Source: Crocodylus rhombifer
Taxonomy: Eukaryota; Chordata; Crocodylia; Crocodylidae
Direction of reading: 5' to 3'
Length of the DNA stretch: 64,000 bases
Assembly (NCBI GenBank): GCA_038503035.1
Contig: JAVSML010020801.1
Coordinates: 1 to 64,000, forward strand
Both the position numbers and the translations under genes were made by a program. Within the stretch, counting starts at the first letter, position 1; the number at the start of each line of letters is the position of its first letter. The notes beneath the pieces were generated by a model, which searched no databases, had not been told where the DNA came from, and saw only the letters and a list, made by a program, of their open reading frames with translations. Below are positions 53,387 to 64,000 of this stretch, one piece after another.

Positions 53387-53714
53387 GTAAGTGGTGGTGG
53401 ACAGGACTAGCCCAGCAGCCATACCAGTATAAGGGACTTTGTTCTGGTCATGATGGGTCCATAGGGGAGCATATCTGCCTGTTGCCTGGCCCAGCGGGGC
53501 TGTGAGCCCATGGCACTTCCTGACCCCTCACACCAGGCCCTCCCAGAGGTTGTCTGGAGGAGGAGGTCCCCAAGGCCTTGCTGGCTGGATGAGGGGAGCT
53601 CACAGCAAAGGCTGCCATGAGGTGGGCTCTGAGCAGCCAGGACAGCGGTTGGCCATATGTCTGATACCTGGAGACAGGGGCATCTTAATGATATGCTGCC
53701 CTCACCCTTTGCAG

Positions 53715-54074
53715 CCTACCATCCATGCCTTCCAGATCTGGGGGAAGTCTCCCACCTGCAGGCCCTCATCCCTGGGCAGCCAGTGAATGCGCAGCACTTG
53801 CTATCAAGATCCTACCCCAGGCAGGTGGCAATGACCTGGCTGCGAAAGAGAGCAAAAAGGAAGGAGGCAAAGCCCTTGGAGAGCTCAGACCTCCACAGGA
53901 TCTACACTCCTGCCCCCAGCTGGGCACCAGATGGGAAGTCCTGCAGCATGGAGTCCGAGCTGCGTGTCCCACCCACAGGGTCTGAGGATGACAGTGTCAG
54001 ATACCAGTGCCATGTGGAGCGTGAAGCCCTGAAGAAACCCAGGTCCAGGTCCAGTGGGCAGCTGCAGCTCCAAG
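53715..54074 (+). CDS. Fourth Ig C1-like exon, found only in unit B
   Basis: A 360-base phase 1-1 exon from acceptor CACCCTTTGCAG to donor CAAG|GTAGGA. It encodes VSHLQALIPGQPVNAQHLLS, then RSYPRQVAMTWLRKRAK (tryptophan of strand C), SMESELRVPPTGSEDD and VRYQCHVEREALKKP (second Ig cysteine). The first cysteine position is histidine (AQHLLSRSYP), and extra cysteines occur at YHPCLP and GKSCSM. Unit A keeps the flanking text and acceptor (14937) but not the exon, so unit A probably lost it. The C-H-V-x-x-E-A-L pattern is that of MHC-type C1 domains. Confidence 0.6.
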
Positions 54075-54379
54075 GTAGGAGCGTGCGGGTTGGGCTGCAC
54101 AGGGCAAGGCTGGGGTGGTGATACGTGGGGGCTGCTGTGCTTTGCACCAGGTGCATTGTCTGGTCCAAGCAGATGCCCCCTTGAGCTGATCTTCCTGCCA
54201 CTGGTTCTCAGGCACAGCAGGAAAATTTTGGTTGGTTTGGCAGTGCCCCCTCCAGTCACACTGGGCAGGCAGGGGAAGGCCCCATGTGCTCCCAGCCCAA
54301 TGGGAAACATGGGGTCATGGCCCAGTGTTGCTAGTGGCAAAGCAAGTGTCAGAAGATGCTCCTGTCAGAAGATGCTCCA
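54075..54379 (+). other. Sequence after the fourth Ig exon; no clear terminal exon
   Basis: It corresponds to 14938-15080 of unit A. A hydrophobic frame (LIFLPLVLRHSRKILVGLAV, about 54187-54245) could be part of a membrane or terminal exon, but no acceptor in the right phase is convincing. Confidence 0.3.
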
Positions 54380-55604
54380 TCCACCAGCTCCAACCCTGTC
54401 TCTCTGCTGGAGACCCCACATCCCGAGGACCAGGCTTCAGGCTGTCCCCACACTCCCCCATGCCCCAGCATGCAGGTGCAGCCTGTGGCCCTACCTGGCT
54501 GTGATGGACGCTTAGCACACCTGTCACTTTAAGAGAAGGGGCTGCTCCAAAAGCAGCCTTCACATCTGGAAGGGACCAATCAGAGAGTCCTGTGACCAGA
54601 AGCAGGCAGGGTTTGAGACATATAAGCCCAGGCCCTGAGCTGGTCAGTCAGTCTAGTCCTGAGAGCTGCAGGAATTGGAGGTCCTGAGCAGCAAGGCCAC
54701 AGCCAGGCTTCTGCCATAGCATCTGGGCTGGGGCAGGCACTGGTGGTTTGTTCAGGGGGGTCAGGAGGTCCCAGCTGGGCCAGAGAAAGGAAGTGGGGCC
54801 AGAGAAACAGAGAGCCTGGGGCACAGAAGGAGAGAACCTGAACCCGAGAGGGTCTGGGCTTGAAGCCTGGCACTGGTGGAGGTGGAAGTGCCCAGAGAAG
54901 GGCGAGTGTGAGCAAGGCCTGGGAGTGAGGCCAAGCCCGAGCAAAGGGCAGAGAGTGGGGCCAGGGGGCCCAGAGCCCACAGAGAGACATTTGTCAGCAG
55001 GATTAGAGAGCCCAGAGGTCTGGAGCCCAGGAGGGGTGGGTATGAACAGGGCCAGGGAGCTCAATGGTTTCACTGGCACAGAAGCAGAAATAGGGGCCAA
55101 AGGCTGGGGTGGCCCACAGCCAGACTGGCATGGCCAGAGGAGCCCAGGATTCTCACCTGGCTTAGGAGTAGGGGCACAGCCCAGAGAGAGGGGCAAAAGA
55201 TCAGGGATCACAGCCAGAGACCAGGGGGGCCAAGGAGCTCAGAGCCCAAGAAGGGCAAGGACTGGAGCTGGCAGCCCATAGCCCAGGAGGAGCATGTAAC
55301 AACAGGAAGGAGTATTATCTGTGAGGCATGGGTGTGGTGTTAACAGAAGGTAGGAGCTCCATAATTGGCCTGTAAGTCAATGACCATGGACCCCTCTGTG
55401 CATAAGAGCAAGGTCAAGCTTGGGAAGCCCTGGGGCAGCTTCTCTTTACCTAGAAACTCAAGGCTTCAAGATGCAGTGGGTGAGGGATGAAGGGACTACC
55501 CAAAGGGAGACAGATGAGACTGAAGGGGCTCCAGAGCGTTATGGCCACCCTGGAACAGGCCCTGTTACACCAGCTCACAGGGAAGCCCAGTGGCTCAGAT
55601 CCTA
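54380..55604 (+). repeat. 3' flank of unit B, first part
   Basis: Colinear with 17541-18800 of unit A, with no coding exon recognised. It is interrupted at 55604 by a CR1 and resumes near 58940. Confidence 0.6.
54576..54626 (+). promoter_or_regulatory. CCAAT plus TATA promoter-like block, unit B
   Basis: CCAATCA at 54576 and ACATATAAG (TATAAG 54621-54626) match 17747 and 17791 in unit A in order and spacing. The following text CCCTGAGCTGGTCAGTCAGT is also shared. Confidence 0.45.
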
Positions 55605-58200
55605 GATTCATAGATTCATAAATATTAGGTCTGCAAGGGACCTCAGAAGATCATCGAGTCCAGCCCCGTTCCCCAGGGGCAGGAAGTCAGCTGGGGTCAT
55701 AGGATCCCAGCAAAATAAACATCCAAATGTTTCTTGAAGGTGTTCAGTGTAGGTGCTTGAACCACCTCCGATGGCAGGCTGTTCCAGACCTTGGGGGCTC
55801 AGACAGGAAAGAAATTCTTCCTTATGTCCAGCCTGAAATGGTCATGGAGGAGTTTGTGACCATTTGACCTCGTCGTCCCTTGGGGCGCTCTGGTGAACAG
55901 ACGTCACCCCTGATAAACTTATAGGTGGCCATCAGATCACCCCTGCGCTTTTCTAGGCTGAAGAGTCCCATGGCTCTCAGCCTCTCGTTGTAAGGTCTGT
56001 TTTCTTGACCTCTGATCATGCGTGTGGCTCTTCTCTGGACTCTCTCAAGCTTCTCCACATCCTTTTTGAATTGTGGAGCCCAGAACTGGATGCAGTACTC
56101 CAGCTGCGGCCTCACCAAGGGTGAGTACAGCAGGAGAATGATGTCCTGGGAGTTGCCAAGGTCAGCCTGGTTCCTCTCCTATCCTCAGGTGTGGACGCTT
56201 GACCCCAAAGTTTGGTGTCATCGGCAAACTTGGCCAGTATGCTTCTGGTACCAATGTCCACACTGTTAATGAAGATGTTGAATAATATAGGCCCAAGAAC
56301 AGAGCCTTGAGGGACACCACGAGTCACAGCGCACCACGACAATTGACTTCCATCAACCACCATCCTGTGAGTCTGACCACGGAGCCAATTGCCCAGCCAG
56401 TGGACTGTGGTGAAGCCGAGGCCGCAGTTGGCATGTTTTGCTGTAAGGTGATCATGGGATACCAGATTGAAGTCTTTTTCAAAGTCAAGATATAAGATAT
56501 CAATCACTTCTCCCTTGTCCAGGTGATAGGTCACCTGGTCATAAAAGGAAATGAGATTGGTCAAGCAAGATCTACCCGCAACAAACCCGTGCTAGCTATC
56601 CCTCAGGATGTTGCCATCGGCTAGTCTGTTAAGAATGGCCACCTTGATAATCTTTTCTAAGACCTTTCCCAAGACAGAAGTCAGGCTGATGGGCCTGTAG
56701 TTTGCTGGATCCACTCTCCTCCTTTTCTTGAAGATCGGCACCACATGGCCCTTCTTCCAGTCTTCGGGCATTACACCAGATCACCAAGAGTTCTCAAAGA
56801 TCCGTGTCAGGGCTGAGCTATGATGCTTCCCATCTCCTTGAGTACCCTGGGGTGCAAACTGTCAAGGCTGACTGACTTGAAGGTGTCCAGCCTCTCAAGG
56901 TGTTCCTTCACAAGGTCACCATTGATAAAGGGTAAGGAATCTCCCACACCCAGGCCTTCCTATCCCATAATGGGCAGGGACATCCCATGGGACTAGTGAA
57001 ATACCAACCAAAAATACCCATTTAGCAAGTTGGCTTTTTCCTGGGCATCGGTTTGTCAACTGTCCCATCTGGTTCAGCAGGGGTTCACTGTTGCCCTTGC
57101 TTTTCCTCCAGCTTTTTATTCTCCTTGATACTTGTAGCTAAGTTGGAGTCAAGTCCTAGCCTTGGCTTTCCTGGTTTGCTCTCTGAAGGTCTGGACCAGT
57201 GCAGAATATTCCTCCTTGAAGGTGGATCCAGTCCTCCATCCTTTGTAGGCCTTTCTTTTCAGATGCAGGAGATCCGCTGGTTCCCTGCAGAGCCATGGGG
57301 GCTGCTGTGCCCTTTTTCTGCCTTTCCTCCTAGGTGGAATAGACTTTGCTTGTGCATCCAGGATTGCTCCCTTGAAGAGCAGACACACGTCCTGAACTCC
57401 CCTCCCCCTGGGGTTGTCGTCCCTTAGGGCCTCACTGACAAGCTTCCTGAGCTTGTCAAAATCAGCTTTCCAGAAGTTGAAGACTTCTGTATTGCTGACT
57501 GACTTGCCTGCTTTATGGTGGATGGTGAAGGTGGTCAGCTCGTGGTCACTGTCACCCAGCTTCCATTCGATCGTTAGGTTGCTGATAAGGTCGTCCCCCA
57601 TTGCCAGTACCAGGTTGAGCAGTGCTTTACCTCTTATCGGCCCCTAGACTTCTTGCATCAGATAGAGGTCATCCACGCATGAGAGAAAGCTGTTCAAGCT
57701 CTTGATCCTGAGTCAGAAGTCTGTAGTAGACTCCCACCATTGTGGCCCCTGTGCTGTGTTCCCCATGGATTTTAACCCAGAGGGTCTGCCAGTTGTCCAC
57801 CCTGGGCACCAGTGTCAGCTTAAAGGGTCTCATAGCTTTCCTTGACATAGAGAGCTCCACCCACGCCCCTTTTGTCCAATCGATCCCTCCTGTACAGGGT
57901 ATAGCCATCTGTACCTGTGGCCCAGTGATGGGTGGAGTCCCACCAGCTCTCCATTATCCCTATCATGTCATAATTGTTCGTACTGGGCAGGAGGACAGGT
58001 TCCTCCTGTTTATCCCCCAAGCTCCTGGCATTTGTGTACAGGCAGGCAAGTGTCCCTTTGGGGGCCCTTGCCTTGCCCACAACTTGTGCCAGGGCTGGGC
58101 TCCTTAGAGTGCCATGGCCCACTGGCTTTGCAAAGGTTGCTCAGTGGGCCAGCAGTGACAGTACTCCCCCATTCCCCAGCGGGCTCAGTTTAAGCCTCCT
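55604..58200 (-). mobile_element. CR1 of the CATAGATT subfamily in the 3' flank of unit B
   Basis: The 3' octamers AGATTCATAGATTCATAA lie at 55604. The C-terminal region ([18 protein letters not shown]), reverse transcriptase (LDFEKDFNLVSHDHL; KFADDTKLWGQ, FADDTK intact) and linker follow to 57600. The endonuclease start (LACLYTNARSLGDKQEEPV) lies at about 57980-58060. Internal deletions and frameshifts occur, for example near 56150. Unit A text is continuous across the site (18790-18810), so it entered after the duplication. Confidence 0.83.
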
Positions 58201-58390
58201 CCCCTGCAGAGGGGGGAGAGGCCATCTCTTCCCAGCAACTCAGTGTCAGGGCCTCTGTCTGCATGGAGGCCTCTGAGGAGCCAGAGGGGGAGGCCACAGG
58301 CACCAAGAGGACCCTCAGGTTGTGGCACTGCCTTCCCTGGGGTGCACAGGCAGGGCCTCAGGTAAGGTTCCTGTAACATGGCTCCCTGGG

Positions 58391-58800
58391 GAGCTGGGGC
58401 AGGTGAGACCCTCCTCCACTCCAGATCAGCCATCTATCCTCTCCCACCACAGACCCCTCTTACCTCCAGCTATGCTGGGGGTCAGCAAAGGCACTCCACC
58501 CCACTCTTGGGGGGCTTTTTCCCCCTTTTAAACTATATAACATATGCAGTGGTCCTGCCACAGGCACCTGTGCTACTCCCAGGTGGGGGGTGGGTGTCCC
58601 TGCCTCCCTAGAGAGGGGTCAATGAGTACCTCCTCTGGCCCGAAGGGGCTGGGCCAAGTAGGAGCTGGAGCAGGATGAGACCCTCCTTGGCTCAGAATCA
58701 GCCCCCTCCTCACAGCTGAGCCCCTCCCACCATGGGCCCCACTTACATCCGCATGCTCCAGGGGCTCTCTGCAGCTGCTTGGGGGCTTCAGGGGTGAAAC
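58391..58800. repeat. Two-copy tandem duplication, period about 270 bases
   Basis: GGAGCTGGGGCAGGTGAGAC (58391) and GGAGCTGGAGCAGGATGAGA (58663) start similar units, both running to ...CTCTCCCACC / CCCTCCCACC and a CTTAC stretch. They lie upstream of the CR1's 5' side and may be its 5' leader. No gene is seen in 58200-58940. Confidence 0.45.
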
Positions 58801-58939
58801 AAGCTTTCACCCATGTATCTCACACTGCTCCCTAAGCCCACCTCCAATTTCTCCCTATCACTTTTCTTGCCCCTACTTGACCCCGCTGGGACTGGCACTC
58901 AGATCACCCATGTGGTAGGCAGAAACTCTATCACACCCC

Positions 58940-60115
58940 TGCTGCTGCTGGGATCTTGTCTGATGACTGAACCCACATGCCCACATGGCAAGTCACAGGC
59001 TTCTTCCCTTTGTCCTCTAGGTCATTCGGAGTCCCCCAGAGCCTCCGAGAGCTGGGGAGGGAGGGAGCAGCCGAAGACAGAGGCACCATCACCAGTGCTG
59101 CGTCTCTGCCCCACCCAGGAGATGCCAGGATGCTTCCCAGAGCTGAGCTCTGGATAGGATGCAGGGCCCAGGGGCTGGCTCATGACTAGATCCTGGCTGG
59201 GTTGTCCCCAGGCCTCCAATGGTGAAGGCTGCTCTTGCCGTCCTGCCTCCCACATGTGGTCTGTGCGGTGGGGCTGGACAGGGAGCCCAGGGCTGGGGGC
59301 TGTCTCTCATCTGTCCATGCATGGCCCAGGCCTGTGCGGCCCCCAGGCTGCCAGAATAAAGATGACAGTGCTGACGAACACCCGCTTCCTTGAGTGGATT
59401 TAAGAGCAGGTTGGGCAGATCTGAAGCCTCCAGAGCCTCTGTACAGAGCCGCCCCCAGGGCCGTATCTTCCGCCTCCCTCACTTCTTGGCCTCCTGCGGG
59501 CTAAGATCAAGTGTAGGGAGTATTTGAAGTTCTGAACTAAAGAGACTGGGGTGGAAGATGCTTGCCTGTAATATCTAGGGGCATCCAAACCCCAAGACCT
59601 CCAGGCTTGGGCCTGTACACAGGATGCCTGCTAATGGATTTGGGAATATCTGAAGTCTCAGGGTGATGTGTCTGCGATGGAGGATACTTGCCAGCTGTAG
59701 CACCATACAGGGTGTTTGGAATGGTTGAGGTGCACCTCCTCAATCGATATGGTTTTTGGAACAATTGAATACTGGTCAATCAATATGATTTGGAACTCAT
59801 TAGGCTAATTTCACCTGGAATATGAAGTATATTTAAGATATATATAAAATCTCCTCCCTGACCTCTAATGATGAGTCTCAGGCTGGCTCCTTCCCATTTC
59901 CTTCTGCTACCCCAGGCACAGCATCAGCCTTTTCACCTCCCTCACAGCAGAGCAGAGGGGCAGGGAGTCAGGGCTGGGGCTGGAACCCAGCCGTCCTGGG
60001 CTCTGTGCACATGTCTGCACTGAGGAGATGTGGAAAAGCAGTTGCTGGTGCCCCAGAGCCCAGGGCCAGGACACCTGAGCCCAGCCCTTCCTCAGCAGTG
60101 ATTGCATCCCATCCT
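58940..60115 (+). repeat. 3' flank of unit B, second part
   Basis: Matches 18800-19240 and 19380-20010 of unit A. It includes AATAAA at 59355-59360 in the same context as 15708. No exon recognised. Confidence 0.6.
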
Positions 60116-60189
60116 CACTGTGCAGTGGCTGCGAAGTGTTTACATGGCCAGCCCCAAAGGGTGGCCCTGCCCCTGCCCATTCTCCTGCC

Positions 60190-60590
60190 CCTCACTGCCT
60201 AGCCACAGCCCCCCCAGCCCTGCTGCAGCCCCTCACTCCCAACCCACTGACCCAAGCCCTGCCAGTGCCCCTCACTCACCAAACTGCAGTACCCTGCCCC
60301 CCTGGACGCTGATGGTGTCCTTCACTCCCAAGCCACAGACCCCAACCCCCCGTCCCTGCTGGTGCCCCTCACTCCTGACCCATAGCCTCCTGGTGCTGCC
60401 AGTGCCCCCTGAGCTCCCAACACACAGTGCCCAGCTCCCCCCACAATGCTCCTCTATCCCAACCCACAGCCCCCCACCCACGGTCCCTGTTGGTGCCCCT
60501 TCTGACCCACAGCCTCCGGGTGCTGCCAGTGCCCCTCACACTTCCAATGCACAGTCCCCCATCCCCAATGCCACTCACTCCTGACCCATG
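60190..60590. repeat. C-rich minisatellite, inverted relative to 44500-44690
   Basis: About seven degenerate units of the type GCCAGTGCCCCTCACTCCCA, then CCACAGCCCCCC, of roughly 50-60 bases. The reverse complement matches the array beside the assembly gap. Confidence 0.65.
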
Positions 60591-60939
60591 CAGGTGGTGG
60601 TGGAGTGTCTGGCCCAGAGCAGGCTGAGGGAAGAGGAGGAGGGGAGGGAAGCTTGTGGCAGTCCTTGCCCTGGGATGAGGCTGCCACCACACCAGGCAGC
60701 CTGGCCACGGCCTCCTCCCCCTTCTTCCCCCTCCCTGGCTACTCAGCCACTCCGAGCATGGGCATGGTGCCTGTGCTGCCCCAGGCCATGAAGCTACTGC
60801 CCTCAAGGCCTCCCTACCCCTTTCCCCCACTAAAGAACAGACAACCCTCCTGCCTCTCCTCTGGCCTGTTGCAGCTGCAGTCCCTCCTGCCCTGCCCAAA
60901 TGTCCAGGACTTTGCTGGCCACTATTTGTGCTTCAGACT

Positions 60940-61190
60940 GAGGGAAGCAACCCAAGTTCTTGCAGTGGGTCAAGTTCCCTTAAGGACTACTAGGTCTGTG
61001 TTTTGCAGAGGACACAGGGCTAGGATCATTCCAAACCCTAGGTGGTGGCAGTGGTACCCCCAGACTAGTGGGTGTGCTTCAGAAAGGGGGACGGACAAAT
61101 CTGTGGTGCCCCCAGGGAGGTACTGGGAGCCTGGAAGGTGGTTGGGCGCAGTGAGGTGGGTGGCTCAATGCAGGAGCCCACCATAGGCTC
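60940..61190 (+). mobile_element. Diverged LTR remnant related to the solo LTR at 36344
   Basis: Matches 37085-37320 in order: TTCCCTTAAGGACTACTAGG, ...GAGGACACAGGGC, GGTGGCAG, AAGGGGG, and GTGGGTGGCTCAATGCAGGAG. Termini are gone. Confidence 0.55.
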
Positions 61191-61199
61191 AATAGGTAG

Positions 61200-62195
61200 T
61201 GATCAATACCTCAAGGTCTAGTTGGCAGCCGGTATCAAGTGGGTTGGTCCTGGGGCCAGTTTTGTTCAATATCGTTACTGATGATCTGGAAGATGGCATA
61301 GAGTGCACCCTCAACAATTTCACAGCTGACACCAAGCTGGCAGGAGTAGTAGATACCCTGGAGGATAGAACTCAGATTCAGCGTGACTTAGACAAATGGG
61401 AGGATAGGGCCAAAAGAAATCTCATGAGGTTCAACAAGGACAAGTGAAAAGTCCTGCACTTAGGATGGAGCAGTTCCACACACCAGTACAGGCTGGGGGC
61501 TGACTGGGTGGGCAGCTGCTCTGCAGAAAAAGACCTGGGGGTGGTGGAACAAGAAGCTGAATATTAGCCAGCAGTATGCCCGTGTTGCAAAGAAGGCTAA
61601 CTCCATCCTGGGCTGCATTAGTAGGAGCATTCCCAGTAGATCAGAGGTAATTATTCCACTGTATTCTGCAGTGGTGAGGTCACATCTGGAGTCCTGCATC
61701 CAGTTCCCCCCCTCCCCCACTACAGAAAGGATGTGGACAAATTGGAGAGACTCTGGCGGAGGGCAATGACAGTGGTTTGAGGGCTGAGACACAAGACTTG
61801 TGAGGAGAGGCTGAGGGAACTGGATTCATTTAGTTTGCAGAAGGGAAGATTGTGGGGGGATTAAATAGCAGCCTTAAACTCCCTGAAGGGTGGCTCCAAA
61901 GAGAATGGAGCTAGACTGTTCTCCATGGGGGCAGATGACAGAACAAGGAGCAATGGGCTCAAGTTGCAGCAAGGTAAGTTGAGGTTGGATAGTAGGAAAA
62001 CCATTCTCGCTAAGAGAATGGTGAAGTACTGAAATGGGCTACCTAGAGAGATGGTGGAAACTCCATTCTTGGAGGTTTTTAAGATCAAACTTTGGCTTGA
62101 ATGATCTAATTGAGGACAGTCCTGCTTTGAGCAGGGGGTTGGACTAGATGTGACCCCAAGGTCACTTCCAATCCTCATTTTCCATGATTCTATGA
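61200..62195 (+). mobile_element. Older CR1 fragment with chicken-like 3' end
   Basis: Plus strand. Reverse transcriptase remnants [20 protein letters not shown] and FTADTKLAGVVDTLEDRTQI (one aspartate of FADDTK lost), then LHLG and a decayed C-terminal region. The 3' end reads GGGTTGGACTAGATG ... TTCCATGATTCTATGA, the classic CR1 tail with ATTCTATG octamer. It is 5' truncated at about 61200. Confidence 0.83.
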
Positions 62196-62749
62196 CTTAA
62201 TGTCAACAGGCTTGTCCCCTCTGGAGGTTCGGGGCTTGCTGAAAAATAAGACACTCACCTGGGATGTGGACCTGGGGCCTCTTGCACTTTAAGGATGAAG
62301 CCTGGAGGCTCAGGAGCAAAGCAGCAGTCAGGTCAGCTGTGCCCGGCTGGACCTAGGACTCTGTGGGTGAGAGTGGAGCAGGTGCCTTGGCAAAGGGAAG
62401 TCTGGGAGACCCATGGGATACAGTGAGTGGGAAAACTGCCATTCACCAAGCCCCAGAAAGCTGGGAGGGGCTGTGGATAGCTGGGTGGTCTAGGGCAGGG
62501 GTGGGCAAAATAAAACCAATGGGCAGGATCTGGCTTGCAGAGGAGCTTTGTCCAGTCTGCAGTGGGTTCCTTGGTCTCACCTGGCCCAGGCACTGCCCAG
62601 CTGCGGCATGTGTTGCTGCTCCTGGGCACACAGTGAGGCTGAGGTGGCTCCATGGCTGGATTACCTTTCTTGGCAGCCCAGAGGCATCGGTGACAGTGGA
62701 GGAGACCCAGGGCAGCCCACTACTGCTCTGGGTGGCAGCACTAAGAACT

Positions 62750-62890
62750 CCACAGCCCCCACAAACATCACACTCATCCATACATCCCCACAACCCCCGC
62801 TTACGCACCCACCCGTATCCACACATACCCCTACACCTCACATACACACAACCCCCCACAAACCCCACACCCACCCATACCCCCATACTC
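62750..62890. repeat. CCACA/CA-rich low-complexity stretch
   Basis: Degenerate CCACAC, CATACC and CACCC units without a fixed period. Open frames here are artefacts of composition. Confidence 0.7.
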
Positions 62891-62895
62891 CTTCA

Positions 62896-63286
62896 TAGCC
62901 GCCCAATAAATATACAAGAGTGACACTTCATTTTGAGCTATGATGCAATTGCCTCTATATACATGATGCAAACAGACACAAATCAGGACAAAAATGTATT
63001 TTTAAATAAAATTAATATACGTTATTGTGGATGTTTGATTTTTAGTATATAATTTGGGGGTTTTTTTTCCCAGTTCCAAGATGGCAAACCCCTTTCCAAA
63101 ACAAGTATTTCAAGGGGCAAGGGGAGGGACTTCTGGAGGCAAAGGTCAGGGGTTATGGGGTGGAACTTCTTGTCCCAAGATGGCAACCAGGGGACGGGGC
63201 ACCTGTGAAGGGGCAGGGCCACCCTTGCAGCCATGAACAGCTCACGAAAACTCATTTAGCCACCCCCAGCCAAAATAATTTCCTGC
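62896..63286. other. AT-rich then purine-rich non-coding DNA
   Basis: 62896-63060 is AT-rich. 63070-63230 contains two similar blocks (GTTCCAAGATGGCAAACC and TGTCCCAAGATGGCAACC). Probably an old repeat; no gene. Confidence 0.35.
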
Positions 63287-63460
63287 CCCAATCTGGCGGT
63301 ATGATCCCCACTGAGGGTGCAGAGGCCCAGGTTCAAATTTTAGATGAGCCCAGTGCATATTTCCCTCCCAGCACAGGATGCACCACCAGGCCCACACACA
63401 TTGCCGCTTCGCTGTGTGTGTGCAACAGCTTCCAGGTTGCAGAGACAGTAAGCTGGGCAG
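63287..63460 (+). repeat. tRNA-Pro-like SINE
   Basis: GGCGGTATGATCCCCACTGA, then GGGTGCAGAGGCCC and AGGTTCAAATTTTAG follow the D-arm, anticodon arm and B box of tRNA-Pro. The body (GCATATT...CACAGGATGCAC) matches the minus-strand copy at 20530-20690. No functional tRNA fold remains. Confidence 0.6.
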
Positions 63461-63553
63461 GGAAGTATTGCTAGAGCCTTTGCAGAAAGGGCAGGAAGGG
63501 GCTTGTATGCAGGAGCTCTGAAAAAGTGCAAGCCTTAAAAATATACATGCAGC

Positions 63554-63900
63554 TGATTGGACTGTCAGCACAATGGAGGTTTCTGGTTGGCTGTGTCTGG
63601 GTTATAAACACAGCAGACAGTGGGAAACCGCAGAGGGGAGGAGCCATTTCCCAGCCAGAGGGAAAGGACTGGGACAGTCTCTCCACCCAGGGAGGGGGCT
63701 GACAGCCTGCTCCAGGAGCCAAGACCCCAGGAAAGATGGACAGCCTGTGGTGCTCATTGAGGAGCTGAATCCCCTATCTTGGAGAGGAGCTTGCAAACTC
63801 AGGACTTGTGTCCCCTGGGAAAGAGGAGGGGCAAAGGAAAGACTCTGGCACAGCGGGGAATCTGTGCTTGCACCTGGGTCGGAGCCGTGGGGAGTTTAGG
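63554..63900 (+). promoter_or_regulatory. Promoter-like block, possibly LTR-derived
   Basis: Two inverted CCAAT motifs (GATTGG at 63554, GGTTGG at 63584) precede TATAAA (63603-63608), followed by G-rich transcribed-looking DNA. No start exon can be assigned. It runs to the window edge. Confidence 0.3.
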
Positions 63901-64000
63901 CTGCAGGAACGGGGACCTGCCAGTAAAGGGAGGCAGTCTGTATTAAGCACCCCTAGTTTCACAAAGAAAGGCAATGTGCGGAGTAATTTAACCTCATAGG

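Noticed and set aside
58870..58960. A tRNA-like stretch (minus strand)
   Set aside because: It has a weak A-box-like text but no acceptable B box. It could be a SINE remnant at the CR1 insertion edge; too weak to list.
60200..60590. 160-176-codon frames in both strands here
   Set aside because: They are produced by the C-rich minisatellite and have no domain.
62496..62600. CAGGGGTGGGCAAAATAAAACC, like the start of a hAT/Charlie element
   Set aside because: The first 14 bases fit, but no matching inverted end or 8-base duplication is visible downstream, so it is not listed as an element.
1..64000. CRISPR arrays, operons, ribosomal RNA genes, bacterial-type signals
   Set aside because: None seen. 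The window is vertebrate nuclear DNA, and the tandem repeats found are mini- and microsatellites.

Overview
The window is vertebrate nuclear DNA, about 64 kb with one assembly gap (43560-44146). It is most likely from a reptile, and a crocodilian is my best guess. Three things point there. CR1-type LINEs dominate the repeats. Many of their 3' ends carry tandem CATAGTTT/CATAGATT-type octamers. The only host genes visible are small immunoglobulin-superfamily (IgSF) exons with phase-1 borders. Bacterial-style features (operons, ribosome binding sites, CRISPR) are absent. Species assignment is inference.

Host genes. Two related + strand units are present. Unit A (about 9.9-20.0 kb) has two signal-peptide exons (10002, 10866), an Ig V-like exon (11251-11580), an Ig C1 exon (11820-12119) and a transmembrane exon (12651-12755). 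Three more C1-like exons follow the membrane exon (13217-13591, 13801-14112, 14238-14570). Unit B (about 46.2-60.1 kb) is a diverged segmental copy. It lost half of the V exon and all of the first C1 exon, but carries a fourth C1-like exon (53715-54074) that unit A lacks. V, C1 and membrane exons look like a B7-H6 (NCR3LG1)-type ligand. A perfect ISRE/IRF-type element lies about 70-50 bases upstream of the second signal exon in both units. Every internal exon is symmetrical phase 1, so exon skipping could give membrane or secreted multi-Ig forms from one locus.

Mobile DNA. 0.9-8.8 kb holds three CR1 pieces, two of them head to head. 20.7-29.4 kb is a three-level nest: a tRNA-Pro-like SINE split by a non-autonomous hAT element (8-base target duplication), which holds a Ty3/gypsy element, which holds a CR1. 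In the gypsy element integrase lies before reverse transcriptase, the order of the Gmr1-like group. 31.2-40.9 kb is a second nest: an old CR1 is split by a second CR1, by a third CR1 that carries a solo LTR with a 5-base target duplication, and by a deleted second gypsy element. 41.5-43.6 kb is a damaged CR1 running into the gap. 45.1-45.8 kb is a solo LTR. 47.6-50.6 kb is a CR1 with an uninterrupted 950-codon ORF2, inserted in an intron of unit B. Another CR1 (55.6-58.2 kb) interrupts the 3' flank of unit B, and an older chicken-like CR1 tail lies at 61.2-62.2 kb.

Coordinates of repeat ends are read by eye and may be off by tens of bases. Exon borders follow from GT/AG sites and conserved phase. 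No expression or database support could be checked.
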